Shown: piece by piece, positions 36,601 to 47,441 of the stretch | Layout of the letters: the number at the start of each line of letters is the position of its first letter | Position numbering within the stretch: position 1 is the stretch's first letter | Source of the DNA: Welwitschia mirabilis | Lineage: Eukaryota; Gnetophyta; Gnetopsida; Welwitschiales | DNA: 64,000 bases | Assembly (NCBI GenBank): GCA_051453625.1 | Contig: JBOZIK010000001.1 | Coordinates: 232,536,313 to 232,600,312, forward strand | Direction: 5' to 3' | Notes under the pieces: generated by a model | Told to the model about the DNA's origin: nothing | Seen by the model: only the letters and a program-made list of their open reading frames with translations | Databases searched by the model: none | Program-made: the position numbers and the translations under genes

Positions 36601-37919
36601 TGTTATGATGTAAATTTATGCAATCTTAGAGTTCTTTAGGTAAACCTGTAATCAAATAAATTGCAGAAAACCACACGCTACTATAGACAGAAATTCACCT
36701 GAATGTTATAATCCCAATGAAGTCATTAGGCTCAGAGTTAAAAAATTGATTTCCAATGGTTTTTTTAATATTTTATCTTTTAATAATTAAAATAAGATAA
36801 AGTAAATACAATGTAATGCAAATGGATATGAAATGCAAATGGAAATGGAACAAATTCCATTGGTTCCTAATCCTTTTGTCACAAGGACAAGATTCTCTAT
36901 AATTTAGATTAATTAAGAAGAGTATTCAACTAGTTCTTAATGAACATGAACTATGAGATCTACAAAGTAAAATATAAAATGCAATGTAAAATGAAATGAA
37001 ATAGATGCAAATCTAATATTAACCAAGGTCAACCTTAACAAAGGTTGTCCTTATGATCTAGATAAATCATAGAATTATAACTCTAAACTATGATCAATGT
37101 AAGCCATAAGGGACATACACATAATTGAAATGGAAATAGAAATTGTATTGATTCAAAGAGTATTTGAATTAATTTAAGAACTTTACATCCACTCATATAG
37201 AATAACAACACCTCAATGAAAGAGACTCAACCTAACACCAAGGGAACTCCTTTTTGTAGCTATGGATGGACCTCTTGTCCTTTAATCTTCTATCACAAGT
37301 ATATAAGATACAAAAGATGAATTGAAAATAAGGATAAGAGGGGGTATTTATAGATAACTCAACCTAAGTGGAGTGCATGTTCCCATTATAAGATAACTCA
37401 GCCTCACTTATATAAAACAATTATTGTCCTGAATGTCATGGGGATGATGCTGGGAATGAAATCCCATAATAATAAATAATTTAATAATGTTTTGCTCTGC
37501 AATTAGCCCTCTAGTGGGATCCAATTATATCATTATCCATCATGTCATGGGGATGACAATGGGGATGACACCTCCATAGAAAAGGGTGTTTTATTGTCTC
37601 TAACCTCCTATTCATGTTGTTGTTGTCATAAGTAAGTACAGTGTTATCGTCCTCTTTGTCATAGGGACAACAGTAGGGATGAAATCCTTCTAAAGCTCCT
37701 CAAGTAAAGTGAATCAGCTTTCTTCATCATTCATCTTTATTTAATATGCTAAGTACCAGAACATGCCTAAAATGCCTCTAATTATGCCAAGAATTACATG
37801 TTTTCCTAATCATCCGATCGACTCTTCATAATCAATAGAATTGCATCTAAACCTATATAAATGTCTTGTAAAAGTACTTTAAATACACCATAAAATTCCT
37901 ACAAATTGGCATTACAATA
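36601..37919 (-). repeat. 5' LTR of element D (1319 bp)
   Basis: It starts tgttatgatgtaaat and ends ggcattacaata. On the minus strand it begins like the element C LTR (TGTAGGAATTTTATGGTGTA near 37895-37880). TATA box at 37345-37352 on the minus strand. Confidence 0.9.
37345..37352 (-). promoter_or_regulatory. LTR TATA box (element D)
   Basis: The minus strand reads tataaata followed by cccccTC, the same box and context as in both LTRs of element C. Confidence 0.6.
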
Positions 37920-38700
37920 GTACCTTAGGATGTAATGAATAAAAAAGTATGGTGAAAAATCAAAATGATCATGTTAGGAGATCTAAACTTATCATGAAGG
38001 AAATTTTAGTACAACCTTAAGGAGGGGTATATTACCAAGTTATATATACATCAAAAGGTTATACAATTCTATAAAATAATTTTATAATGTAACCATAGCA
38101 TCTCATGAGTGCAAATTTGTAGAATTATTAAGATATATATTACATATGCATCTAGATGAAGAAGTTAAAGTAGATCTTTTTATTAATAGTCTTCTTCCTT
38201 CTATTGCTATCAAAGTATCTATTTTTCTACTGAAGAGTATAGCAAAGGCTATAGAAAATGTAAAAATAGTAAAACAAAACTAGTAGAAATAATAAAAAAT
38301 TAAGAAAAGAATTTCTTCATGAGGGCATATCCTTAAGCGAAATCGATCATAGATTTCTTATCAAAATAAGAATTCTTACTTTAGCAGAAATGATATTAAT
38401 ATTAGTAATAGTAGAAATAGAAATTTTAACCAACCTATGTAGGCTCCATTTAAAAGAAATTTAAATGTTTCTGGTCGAAGATATACAAGTAATTAACTTC
38501 AAATATCCAACTTTTAATAAATTCCTAGTTAGTATCACTACCAAAACTAGTATAATGGATATCAATGCTACCACTATAAAGGAAATCATAATGTAAGAGA
38601 CATTTATTGCATAATAGATATCTTCTTAGATAATTAGATTACAACTAAAAAATTCTTAAGGATTAAAAAGTATTTCTCAATCAATAGGATAACTTTAAGT
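37920..38700 (+). pseudogene. gag, second part, with broken zinc knuckle (element E)
   Basis: It resumes after element D with KIKMIMLGDLNLS and NLKEGYITKL, then YILHMHLDEEVKVDLFINSL near 38130-38195 and IAKAIENVKI. Near 38560-38610 a CCHC knuckle reads CYHYKGNHNVRDIYC, where the second Cys is Tyr (TGT to TAT). Stops replace Gln and Trp codons at several places. With 30242-30355 this makes one gag interrupted by a 7.56 kb insertion. Confidence 0.85.
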
Positions 38701-38719
38701 AGTAGTAGATAATCAAGGG

Positions 38720-38870
38720 GTGTAGTTTTAGTGCTCTATCATAAAAGGTAAGGCTTTACTTAATAATAAACAAGTAATTATTTTATTTAATTATGAAGCA
38801 ATACATTGCTTTGTATCTCTTAGAATTTTTTTAAGAGAAAAAATTATATTATGCTTCAATTAAGGAATGC
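38720..38870 (+). pseudogene. Aspartic protease remnant (element E)
   Basis: It reads SIIKGKALLNNKQVIILFNY, then EAIHCFVSL. The site where a D-(S/T)-G-A loop is expected reads N-Y-E-A, so the active site is lost. It lies between gag and RT as in chromoviruses. Confidence 0.7.
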
Positions 38871-39179
38871 ATAAAGCTAGCAAAATAATCCATGTCTAAA
38901 GTTAATTAATAAGTCTAAAATTGTACTTTATCCATAAGTGGAGGAGATTTTTAGATATAATCACTTGTTATTAAATTAGAAACGTATGATAATATTTTGG
39001 TTATAAATTGGTTGATATAGAACAAAGTAGTTATAAATTGTAAAAAGCATTAATTAGAAATGATAAATCAAGATTAAAGACTAATCTTTCAAGGTTATTA
39101 CATGTTAGTCATGGAGAATTTAATTAAAGCAAAGCATACAAAAAGAAAAATTAATAAGGGTTTACTAATTTAAATGTTA

Positions 39180-40020
39180 TATCTAAAATCAATTAGCTTG
39201 AAAGAAAGAAAAACTTTAGTAAATAATATACCAATGGTTCAAGAGTATTTTGATGTATTTACAAAAATATTACTAGAAATGCCACCACTTTAGAGAGTTA
39301 AGTTTTCCATGAAATTGATCTAATGAATCCAACAAATTTCTAAGGCATCATATTTTAGCTTAAAGAGCTCTTATAAAAAAGGGTTCATTCATTCTAGTGT
39401 ATCACCATGTAGAGCATCTATATTATTTGTTAACAAGAAAGATGAAATATTAAGATCATGCATTAACTATAGATGACTAAATAAGGTTACTATCAAGAAA
39501 AAGTATTTACTACTAAGAATAGGTAACCTTTTTAATTAACTTAAATAAGCTAAGACATTTTAAACAATTGATCTAAAATCGGGATGTCATCAAGTTTTAA
39601 TTAAGGAAGAAAATATTCATAAAATAGCATTTAAAAGCCACTATAGGTATTATGATTTCATTTTATGCCTTTTAGTTTAATTAATACCCCTGTAGTACTT
39701 ATCAGTCTTATGAATTACATCTTTCAACTATGTCTTGATTTCTTTGTAATAGTATTTATTGATGATATTCTTATTTATTTCAAGACTTATGGAGAACATG
39801 AGAAACACTTAAAAATAGTATTACAAACTTTATGAATCACTAGTTTTATGCTATCATGAAAAAGTTCTCTTTTTGGAAGGAATCTATTCAATTTATAGGT
39901 CATGTAATATCCAAAGAAGGTATACCAGTGGATCAAGTTAAATTTAAAATAATCATGGAATGACCAATACCTACAAATATTAGAGAGACTAGAAGATTTC
40001 TTAATCTTTCTAGGTACTGT
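39180..40020 (+). pseudogene. Reverse transcriptase remnant (element E)
   Basis: It reads MVQEYFDVFTKILLEMPPL, SYKKGFIHSSVSPCRASILF, VNKKDEILRSCINYR and TIDLKSGCHQVLIKEENIHK. After a frame change it reads LINTPVVLISLMNYIF and the catalytic FIDD at 39755-39766, both Asp kept. IYFKTYGEHEKHLKIVLQTL follows. The order and wording are those of a Tekay/Del-type RT. Stops are frequent. Confidence 0.9.
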
Positions 40021-40159
40021 CACTGATTCATCTTCAAATTTTCTAAGATAACGTCTTCATGAATAAGCCTTTTAAATAAAAATAAAGACTTTAAATGGAT
40101 AAAGAAATGTTAGCAGCTATTTGATCATCTTAAAATTTCTTATTTAATTCTCTAATTTT

Positions 40160-40540
40160 AGTAATACTAGATGATTCAAAGACTTTTTTAGTTTGCACTA
40201 ATGCATATAGAAAAGGACTTAAAGTAGTGCTTAAATAAGATAAAAGGGTAATATCTTATTAATTAAGAAAAATTAAAACTCATGAAAGAACTTATTCTAT
40301 TCATGATCTTGAATAAGATACAATAATTTTCCCTTAAAGTTGTAAAAGCATTATCTCTATAGTGTAAACTTTCAAGTTTGAATAGATCATAAGAGTTAAA
40401 ATACATTTTTACTCAACCAAACTTAAATCTTAGGTAAAAAAGATGGATGAAATTTCTTTGTAATTTTGATCTAGAGATTCTACACTATAAAGTTAAGGGA
40501 GCTAAGGTTGGAGATGCTATTAGTAGATGAGGATATCTCA
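40160..40540 (+). pseudogene. RNase H domain remnant (element E)
   Basis: It reads LVILDDSKTFLVCTNAYRKG, LKVVLK, KTHERTYSIHDLE and KSIISIV, then FEXIIRVKIHFYS-like sequence where a DHKSL motif is expected. It follows RT directly. Acidic positions are partly replaced (N for D in CTN). Confidence 0.75.
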
Positions 40541-40739
40541 AATTAATCATGAAAATTCAAAGCCATACTCCTACCCTTATGTCAAAGAGATAAAAAAACA
40601 ATGAGAATTATTAAAAATTAAAGGATCAATTAGAAAAATCAATAGATTTAGAGCATTTAGTATTAATTCAATGGTATTATCAGATTTAAGAGAAGTTTTT
40701 TAGTTTCTAATGTAGATGGAATTAGATACAAGATAATAT

Positions 40740-41440
40740 TTAAATTTCATAATCCACCTATATGAGGTCATCCTAAAGGAACTAAAATATATTTTAACAT
40801 AAAACAAAACTTTTTGTGGCCAGAGATGGAAAAGGATATAGCAGAATTTGTGTCAAGGTACCTTAATTATTAACAAGTTAAAGTAGAATAGAAAAATTCA
40901 ATAGGATTACTTTATCCTTATAATATTTAAAAATATAAATGGATGTGATTTTCATAGATTTATTATAGGACTCATAAAAACTTAAAGAGGTAATAACTCA
41001 TGTTGACAATTGATAAGGCAACTAAGTTAATACATTTCATTGTAGTAAAATATACTTATGATTCTAAGAATATAGTTGAAGCATATATTTAAAATGTTGT
41101 TTAATTGCATGATGTGCTTTTAGTAATTATCTCTAATAGATTTAGTGACTTACTTTCAATTCTTAGCAAGAATTACAAATGGATCTAGAAATCAACTTAA
41201 ATATGATTACAACATTTCACCCTCAAATAAAGGATTAGGAATAAATAATTAATTAAATTTTAGAAGATATTATTAGAGCATGTATTTTAGATAATCCTAA
41301 GAGTTTAGAAGAGTAACTATCATTGATAGAATTTGCATATAATAATAGTTATCAAAGTTTAATTCAAATGGATCCATTTGAAGCCCTATATGATGAAAAA
41401 TGTAGAGCACTCACTTAATGAAAAAAATCTAAATAAAGAT
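40740..41440 (+). pseudogene. Integrase remnant (element E)
   Basis: It reads LWPEMEKDIAEFVSRYLNYQ, VDN-like TIDKATKLIHFIVVKYTYD near 41000-41060, LHDVLLVIISNRF (the second Asp now Asn) near 41105-41145, ILEDIIRACILD near 41255-41295, and EFAYNNSYQSLIQMDPFEAL near 41330-41385. These are the integrase core motifs of the Tekay/Del branch, whose integrases carry a chromodomain at the end. Stops and small frameshifts are many. Confidence 0.85.
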
Positions 41441-41739
41441 TGATTATAGAACTAGAAATGTTAAAAAAAATGGAAAATAAAATGAGAATCATTAAGAACA
41501 GACTTAAAAAAGTAGTAGATAGATAAAATATGTATCTAAATAATTAAAGAATAGATCTTGAGTTCAATATAGGTTATCATGTATTTCTTAAACTGTCACA
41601 AATGAAATTAGTAATGAGAGGATTTAAGATATTAAAATTAACTCCTTGATTCATTAAATCATTTAAAATATTAGAAATAGTTAGAACTATTACATAAAAT
41701 CTTCCTCTACCATCTCAATTATTACACATGCATGAAGTT

Positions 41740-41985
41740 TTCCATGTAAATATGCTAAGAAAGTACATTGAAAATCCTTTTTATGTGTTAAATTAGCTTT
41801 ATATTTAAGTGAAACTAGTTTGTTTGACTATAGAGAAGTTAGAAGCAGTGCTAGATCAAGAAACTATCAATCTATAAAATAGGCAGATCCATCAAGTAAA
41901 GATAAAGTAGAGTAATCATAGTGTTGATGAAGCTACATGGAAGCTAAAGGAAATAATGAAAAAGATTTTTTTGAATCTCATAATA
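41740..41985 (+). pseudogene. Chromodomain-like integrase tail (element E)
   Basis: It reads VFHVNMLRKYIENPFYVL near 41740-41790, EKLEAVLDQETINL, then SNHSVDEATWKLKEIMKK near 41915-41965. In chromoviruses this tail includes a chromodomain thought to guide insertion to heterochromatin. It ends about 60 bases before the polypurine tract. Confidence 0.8.
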
Positions 41986-42043
41986 TGTAGTTAGGTGTGC
42001 TTAAGTTATTTATGTATCTTAATTCTAAGGAGTAAATCAGTCT

Positions 42044-42055
42044 AAGTGGGGGGAA
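42044..42055 (+). other. Polypurine tract (element E)
   Basis: aagtggggggaa ends directly before the LTR start tgtcatatccc. Confidence 0.85.
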
Positions 42056-42377
42056 TGTCATATCCCATGTTTTGTAAACCTTAATTACTTAGATATTAAG
42101 TATATTAAGCTTTTAATTATATCATGAATTACTCTTCTTTAAAGGCCTTATCAAAATGAGATGGTGTTTTGAATTAACCTTAGTTCATAATTTCCATAAT
42201 TTACAATGCAAATAATAATGATTATGTTGAAAGGTCTTTATGAGAAGACCTACCTAAACATTTAAAATTACATAACCCCATTATGTAAGGAATTAAAATT
42301 ACATGATAAAAGTAATAAACTGAAAATTTTATATTTACTCATTTAAACTCTTCATGAATGTAATAGGTATGCTATAT

Positions 42378-42385
42378 TATAAATA
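42378..42385 (+). promoter_or_regulatory. LTR TATA box (element E)
   Basis: tataaata lies 322 bases into the 3' LTR, in a plain AT-rich context. It would be the element promoter; weaker support than in C and D because the 5' LTR part is missing. Confidence 0.45.
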
Positions 42386-44141
42386 GACATTTTCTTTTTT
42401 GTGTTATGTGATTTATAGATTTTATGCATTATGAAATAAATAATCATATGAAAAAGTACATATACTCTTATTTAGAACCAAGAATGATAAATCAATATAT
42501 TTACTCTACCATGAACTTTATCTTCTTTAGATGAGTAAGAACACTTGGTTTATAGCATACTTATTATTTTATTCATTAGAATTGAAGATTTTATCTCATT
42601 ATGTGACATGAAAATTTTGAGATTTGTGCATTTATTATTTTCATGTATATCTTAAATGAATTAAACTTACTTATAAGCCTATGAAGGAATAAGAAGGAGA
42701 TAGCATGAGGAAATGATGCATGTAATTAAACTTGCTAATTAAAGAAAGCAGATTACTTACCCTAGTTAAATTCATGAGTTATAAATATAATCTCTTTTTA
42801 TACTTCAATGTTACTTATTATCCATTCCACTTGTTAATTCTAATTGATGTGATCTTGAGATATGTTCCTTTTTTTATCTATATACAGAGATCCTTTCATC
42901 TCTTACAAAAGAGAAGATACTTTCCATTTTTCTATATAAGTGAATTTCCTTTTTCCTCTCTTTTTCTTTCATTTTTTGCTCATAGATCTTAGAGCTTAGA
43001 ATCTTGGAGCTAAGAAACTCTTTAGCTTGGATCTTCATCAATGTTTAACTATCAAAGACTTATTAATCTTTTCAAGTAATTTTTTTATTCTTATTATCTA
43101 TATGATCTATTTTTAACATTCTAGTGAAGTAATGTAATATTGCATTAGGGAATTATTTATGGTTTTTATACAATTATATTATAAAATATTATTCCCTCAT
43201 ATTAGTTCTTAACAAGATGCTAGGGAGATATGAGGAGTCTCTTATTCTTGGTGGTGGAGGTTATTAATAGATAATTATGGCCAAGTGATTAGGGGCTTTA
43301 CTATAAAAATAAAAAAAGATGTTTAGGTACTCATGGTTATTTTTAATATTTCATTTTTATCTATTATGCCTTAAGATCATGTTATTAAGCACAAAATCTA
43401 ATCTTTAAAAATCTCTTTTAGGTTAGTACTCCTTCATGGTAGTCATAAGGCTCAATGTAAATGTCTTTGTAAATTAATTTGATTTTCCTTCCTAAATTGA
43501 TTTTTATTAATAGTATTTAATAAATATATAATTTTAATAATGATTTTTTATACTGTCTTCATTATTTTATTTATTTAAATTATTATATAATTAGTGGTTG
43601 AACGTCTATTATATTTTCTTTAGTGAAAGTTAAATTTTTAGAATAAAGGTATACGATAAAAATACCATACCTTCTTAATTAGTAGGAATAAAATAGTGAA
43701 GCTATTCTATAAGTTTAGGATTGTGTTATGAATGTTAAAATGTAAAAATAGTAATTTTTCTAATGTGTAATAATTTTTAAATGATTTATTTATTAAAATA
43801 CATTTGAAAATAAATGTAAAAAATAGTAAATAATTAATTTATATTTTTGTAACTATAAGTTCAAATATTTACAAACTTATTCATCTTAAGTTAGAGGAAT
43901 TAAATAATATTTTCAAAACATATTTAATCATTTAAAAATTTGAAGTATTTTGGAAGTTATGATTATTTTAGTGTAGTATGGTTGGACTATAATTTTAAAA
44001 ATTTTGATAGTTTTTAATCTTAAATAATGGTCTTAGAAATAATATTTTTAGAACTCTAACATAGTTTTAAGTTAGATTTTGAATATCCTATTATGAGTCT
44101 AGTTTATGATAACTACTGTAATTCATTGTTTACTTCATAAT

Positions 44142-44697
44142 NNNNNNNNNNNNNNNNNNNNNNNNNNNNNNNNNNNNNNNNNNNNNNNNNNNNNNNNNNN
44201 NNNNNNNNNNNNNNNNNNNNNNNNNNNNNNNNNNNNNNNNNNNNNNNNNNNNNNNNNNNNNNNNNNNNNNNNNNNNNNNNNNNNNNNNNNNNNNNNNNNN
44301 NNNNNNNNNNNNNNNNNNNNNNNNNNNNNNNNNNNNNNNNNNNNNNNNNNNNNNNNNNNNNNNNNNNNNNNNNNNNNNNNNNNNNNNNNNNNNNNNNNNN
44401 NNNNNNNNNNNNNNNNNNNNNNNNNNNNNNNNNNNNNNNNNNNNNNNNNNNNNNNNNNNNNNNNNNNNNNNNNNNNNNNNNNNNNNNNNNNNNNNNNNNN
44501 NNNNNNNNNNNNNNNNNNNNNNNNNNNNNNNNNNNNNNNNNNNNNNNNNNNNNNNNNNNNNNNNNNNNNNNNNNNNNNNNNNNNNNNNNNNNNNNNNNNN
44601 NNNNNNNNNNNNNNNNNNNNNNNNNNNNNNNNNNNNNNNNNNNNNNNNNNNNNNNNNNNNNNNNNNNNNNNNNNNNNNNNNNNNNNNNNNNNNNNNN
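44142..44697. other. Assembly gap, 556 N
   Basis: N run inside the 3' LTR of element E. An apparent 229-codon open frame across it is an artefact of the gap. Confidence 0.95.
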
Positions 44698-45094
44698 GAA
44701 AAATAATATTTTATTTATATAAATATCTCTTTGACCTTTTTTTAAATCTTACTTTGAATGTGCATGCTTATAATAGTTTTCACCTTAGTAGTTGAGTAAC
44801 ATAAATAGTATTAGGCTTATTACTTATTCTTTTAACTCCTAATATAGCTATATGAATCTTTAATAGAGAATTATGCGTTGACCATTATGCTTGAGCTATA
44901 ACTTCTTTTTTTAATCTTCATTGCACCAAATCCATGAAGATTGTCATATGAGAATGGAAGAATGTTTCTAGAATTATCATAGATTTAGGTATGAATTAAG
45001 TATATTATTAAAAATGTTTCTAGGATTGGCATAGAGGAACATTCCATTTATTTAGATTTACACTATTGTAATATTGAATATAGAGATGTTTTAG

Positions 45095-45154
45095 TATGCT
45101 TATTTTCTCTTTTATGATTGTTTTTATGCTTATTTTCTCTTTTATGATTGTTTT
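45095..45154. repeat. Perfect 30-bp tandem duplication
   Basis: Two identical 30-bp units (45095-45124 and 45125-45154), starting tatgcttattttctctttta. The 5' LTR of the same element (28330-28380) has a single unit, so the duplication came after insertion. Confidence 0.9.
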
Positions 45155-46057
45155 TATAAAATGAACATAATGATGATTAGAATTATTATAACCGAGTAAA
45201 TAATCCATTAAATATATACCTTAGTTAAGATTATATGCATGCATTTGTATAGTGTATTCATTGAATAGTACTAAATCAAGATAATTGTAATAATGTTCAT
45301 TTTCATACTTGGATTTCATCACCATGGTGCATTAAATTACATTTTTTTATTTAAATACCCTTTTAGACATGGATTTGGTCACCACTCTTCTATCCCACCC
45401 ATGTATCAACTTACTCTGACTTAATATCTCAAGCCCTTGGTTCTAATGGATCATGTAAAACTATTTGGATATGTTTTAAGGAAGTAGGGATTATTTGTAA
45501 GAATGCATCTAATGCATATACTACCTGTCACCTATATTGAGGGTATATTAAGATGAAGTATAAGCCTATGAAGTTGAGCCTAATTATGTTTGTATAGTTT
45601 AAAACCTAAAGTAAAACTAATTCAGATCTGATGGATGATCATATATCAAGTTATAATACCATTAATGGGACTTATAACCTCTTATTATATCGGTTGCATA
45701 TTATTCTTAAACTTATCCATATATGTTTATAATAAGTTTACATCTCCTAAACTATTTATAAGATATATTTATGTGTGATAAAAAACTAGAAAGAAATGGA
45801 GGAGATAAACTTATGAGATTATTATTTTTTGTAAACCAAAATGACCTCAGAATTAATTATGCATAAATATATAATAACAATATGATTTTGTTTTTCTTAA
45901 AATATAAAAAGGCTAATAAATGAATAAGTAAAATTTGATTCTAAGTTTTGTTGTATCTATTAGGTAATAATATTAAAGAATGAAGGAAGAGAAAGATAAA
46001 CAAAAAAAAAAAAAAAAAAAAGTTCTTAGTTAGAATAAGAAAAAATAGGTTGTCACA

Positions 46058-47428
46058 AGTTGGCATTGATTTGGAAGTTATTTTAATTCAATCTCATACT
46101 TTATTATAGGGGGGCACTCACCTTCTGTTTATTACTCCCTCTAGGAGAAGAGAAAGATCATCATGAATGAATATAAGAGTATTTATTTCAGGTTTGAAGT
46201 AAGTGTTCCTATTAACCCATCTTCTTTATCTAGATTATATATTCCTTTCTTATCTAAGATAGAAGAGGATCACCTTGGTAGGATGATCGATGTTAATCCC
46301 TTTATGTAGGTTGTTGGTTTTTTAACTATATCATTTTTTGATTCAAAAACATTTTTCATACTAGTCTGACTGTAACCCTCTATTTTTTTGTCTCTCCATC
46401 CTTATTGTTTTTCATCCTTAATATCAATTGCTTTGGATTTTTACAATATTGATAGAACTCTTTCTATGACTATCATAGAATTGATTTCAAAGATCTAGGC
46501 TTTACTAGATTAAATTAATCAAGATAAGTAGTTGAAAAGTCTTATCATTCAATAGGCTACTAAGTGCTTTAATTAGGATAATGCTTTTATTCTTTAGGAA
46601 TGACATGTTTGTAATTTTGAGGAGGACTTACTCCTCACCTATTTTAGAGGATTTTTAACATATTTCCTAGTGGATTCTTCATGGAATTCTATCTATTAGA
46701 ATTTTAGGATCATTTTCAATAAGTTAGGAGTAGCAAATTACATGGAATAACAGAATATGCATCAATTGGAATACTCCAATATTTACCTTTAGATGTTGAA
46801 GGTATGTCGAAAAAATGTGGATATTTCTTCCACTATGACTAATGGATTTGATAGGGTTTTCGATGGTTTTTCTTTTTTATGACATTCATTAAAAGTTAAG
46901 CTAGAATCTATGCATATAGATAATTAGTTTCTTTAAAGTAATAGGCTCAAATGAAGGATGTCATCTCTACACTCATGTAAAAGGATGCTCACATCATTCA
47001 CTTGAAGTGAATTCTTAATCATTTTCTCAAATGATTAGTTGTTATAAAGGAGGATTTCTATGTCTTTTATCATAACCATTGAGTATCCAAAGAGCACCTC
47101 GATAATTCTTTAAAATGTATCATTAAATTGTTAAATCATTACTATAGTAAGTTAGTTACCTTAAGCTACTTACCACCAAATGATTAAAAAATTAAAATTC
47201 TTTCTAGCCCACTTGATCCTTTTCCCAGAGATTCTTGTTCATTAAAGGATGGATCCTAGTGATGCATTGCTTTGGTTATCTTTTTTAGTCTTAGCCAACT
47301 ATGATCTATTTGTAATCTTCTTATTGTTTCCTATAGTTTGCGTATTTTATATTTGTATTGGTTGTTAAAATTTTTAATGAAATTTCATCTTTTCTAAAAA
47401 ATTTTACATATTAGTATGGATCGATTTT
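46058..47428. other. Unresolved coding-like remnant between two LTR ends
   Basis: The plus strand from 46163 reads MNEYKSIYFRFEVSVPINPS and SLSRLYIPFLSKIEEDHLGR, then a long frame with stops mostly TAA or TAG, including VCNFEEDLLLTYFRGFL near 46610-46660. I do not recognise it. A weak tRNA-Met-like tggcattgattt lies at 46061-46072 just after the E LTR. On the other strand a good primer site lies at 47429. The stretch could be gag of either orientation. Confidence 0.35.
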
Positions 47429-47439
47429 CTCTGATACCA
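47429..47439 (-). other. Primer binding site, initiator tRNA-Met type (separate element)
   Basis: The minus strand reads tggtatcagag, a perfect 11-base match to the tRNA-Met complement. Two bases on begins tgtaatattttaaat (47442), the end of an LTR lying to the right in minus orientation. Confidence 0.7.
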
Positions 47440-47441
47440 AG

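Larger units (their letters stand above)
30356..37919 (-). mobile_element. Athila-like element D, pol-less, nested in gag of E
   Basis: Its two LTRs (30356-31726 and 36601-37919) are of the element C family. GTACT (30351-30355) and GTACC (37920-37924) flank it, a 5-bp target duplication with one transition. On the minus strand it has a tRNA-Asp primer site (36580-36597) and a polypurine tract (31727-31740). The 4.87 kb interior holds leader and gag-position sequence and the conserved post-pol blocks of C. I find no RT, RNase H or integrase motif. It is either a deletion derivative or a non-autonomous relative that used enzymes of C-type elements. Confidence 0.85.
28000..46057 (+). mobile_element. 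Tekay/Del-like chromovirus E, split by element D
   Basis: Plus-strand order: end of 5' LTR (to 29068), tRNA-Met primer site, long leader, gag start (30242-30355), nested element D, rest of gag, protease, RT, RNase H, integrase and chromodomain-like tail, polypurine tract (42044-42055), 3' LTR (42056-46057). The 1.07 kb left of 29068 aligns with 44820-46057. The upstream 2.9 kb of the 5' LTR is absent, and copia sequence lies there instead. The very long LTR (about 4 kb including 556 N) fits the Tekay group. Confidence 0.8.
42056..46057 (+). repeat. 3' LTR of element E (about 4 kb with gap)
   Basis: It begins tgtcatatcccatg after the polypurine tract and ends ggttgtcaca at 46057. Its last 1.24 kb aligns with the 5' LTR part 28000-29068. 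It contains a TATA box at 42378-42385, 556 N at 44142-44697, a perfect 30-bp duplication at 45095-45154 and a run of 20 A at 46002-46021. The start is firm. The end rests on the 5' LTR comparison. Confidence 0.75.

Noticed and set aside
44106-44795. 229-codon plus-strand ORF
   Set aside because: Mostly N from the assembly gap; only about 40 real codons.
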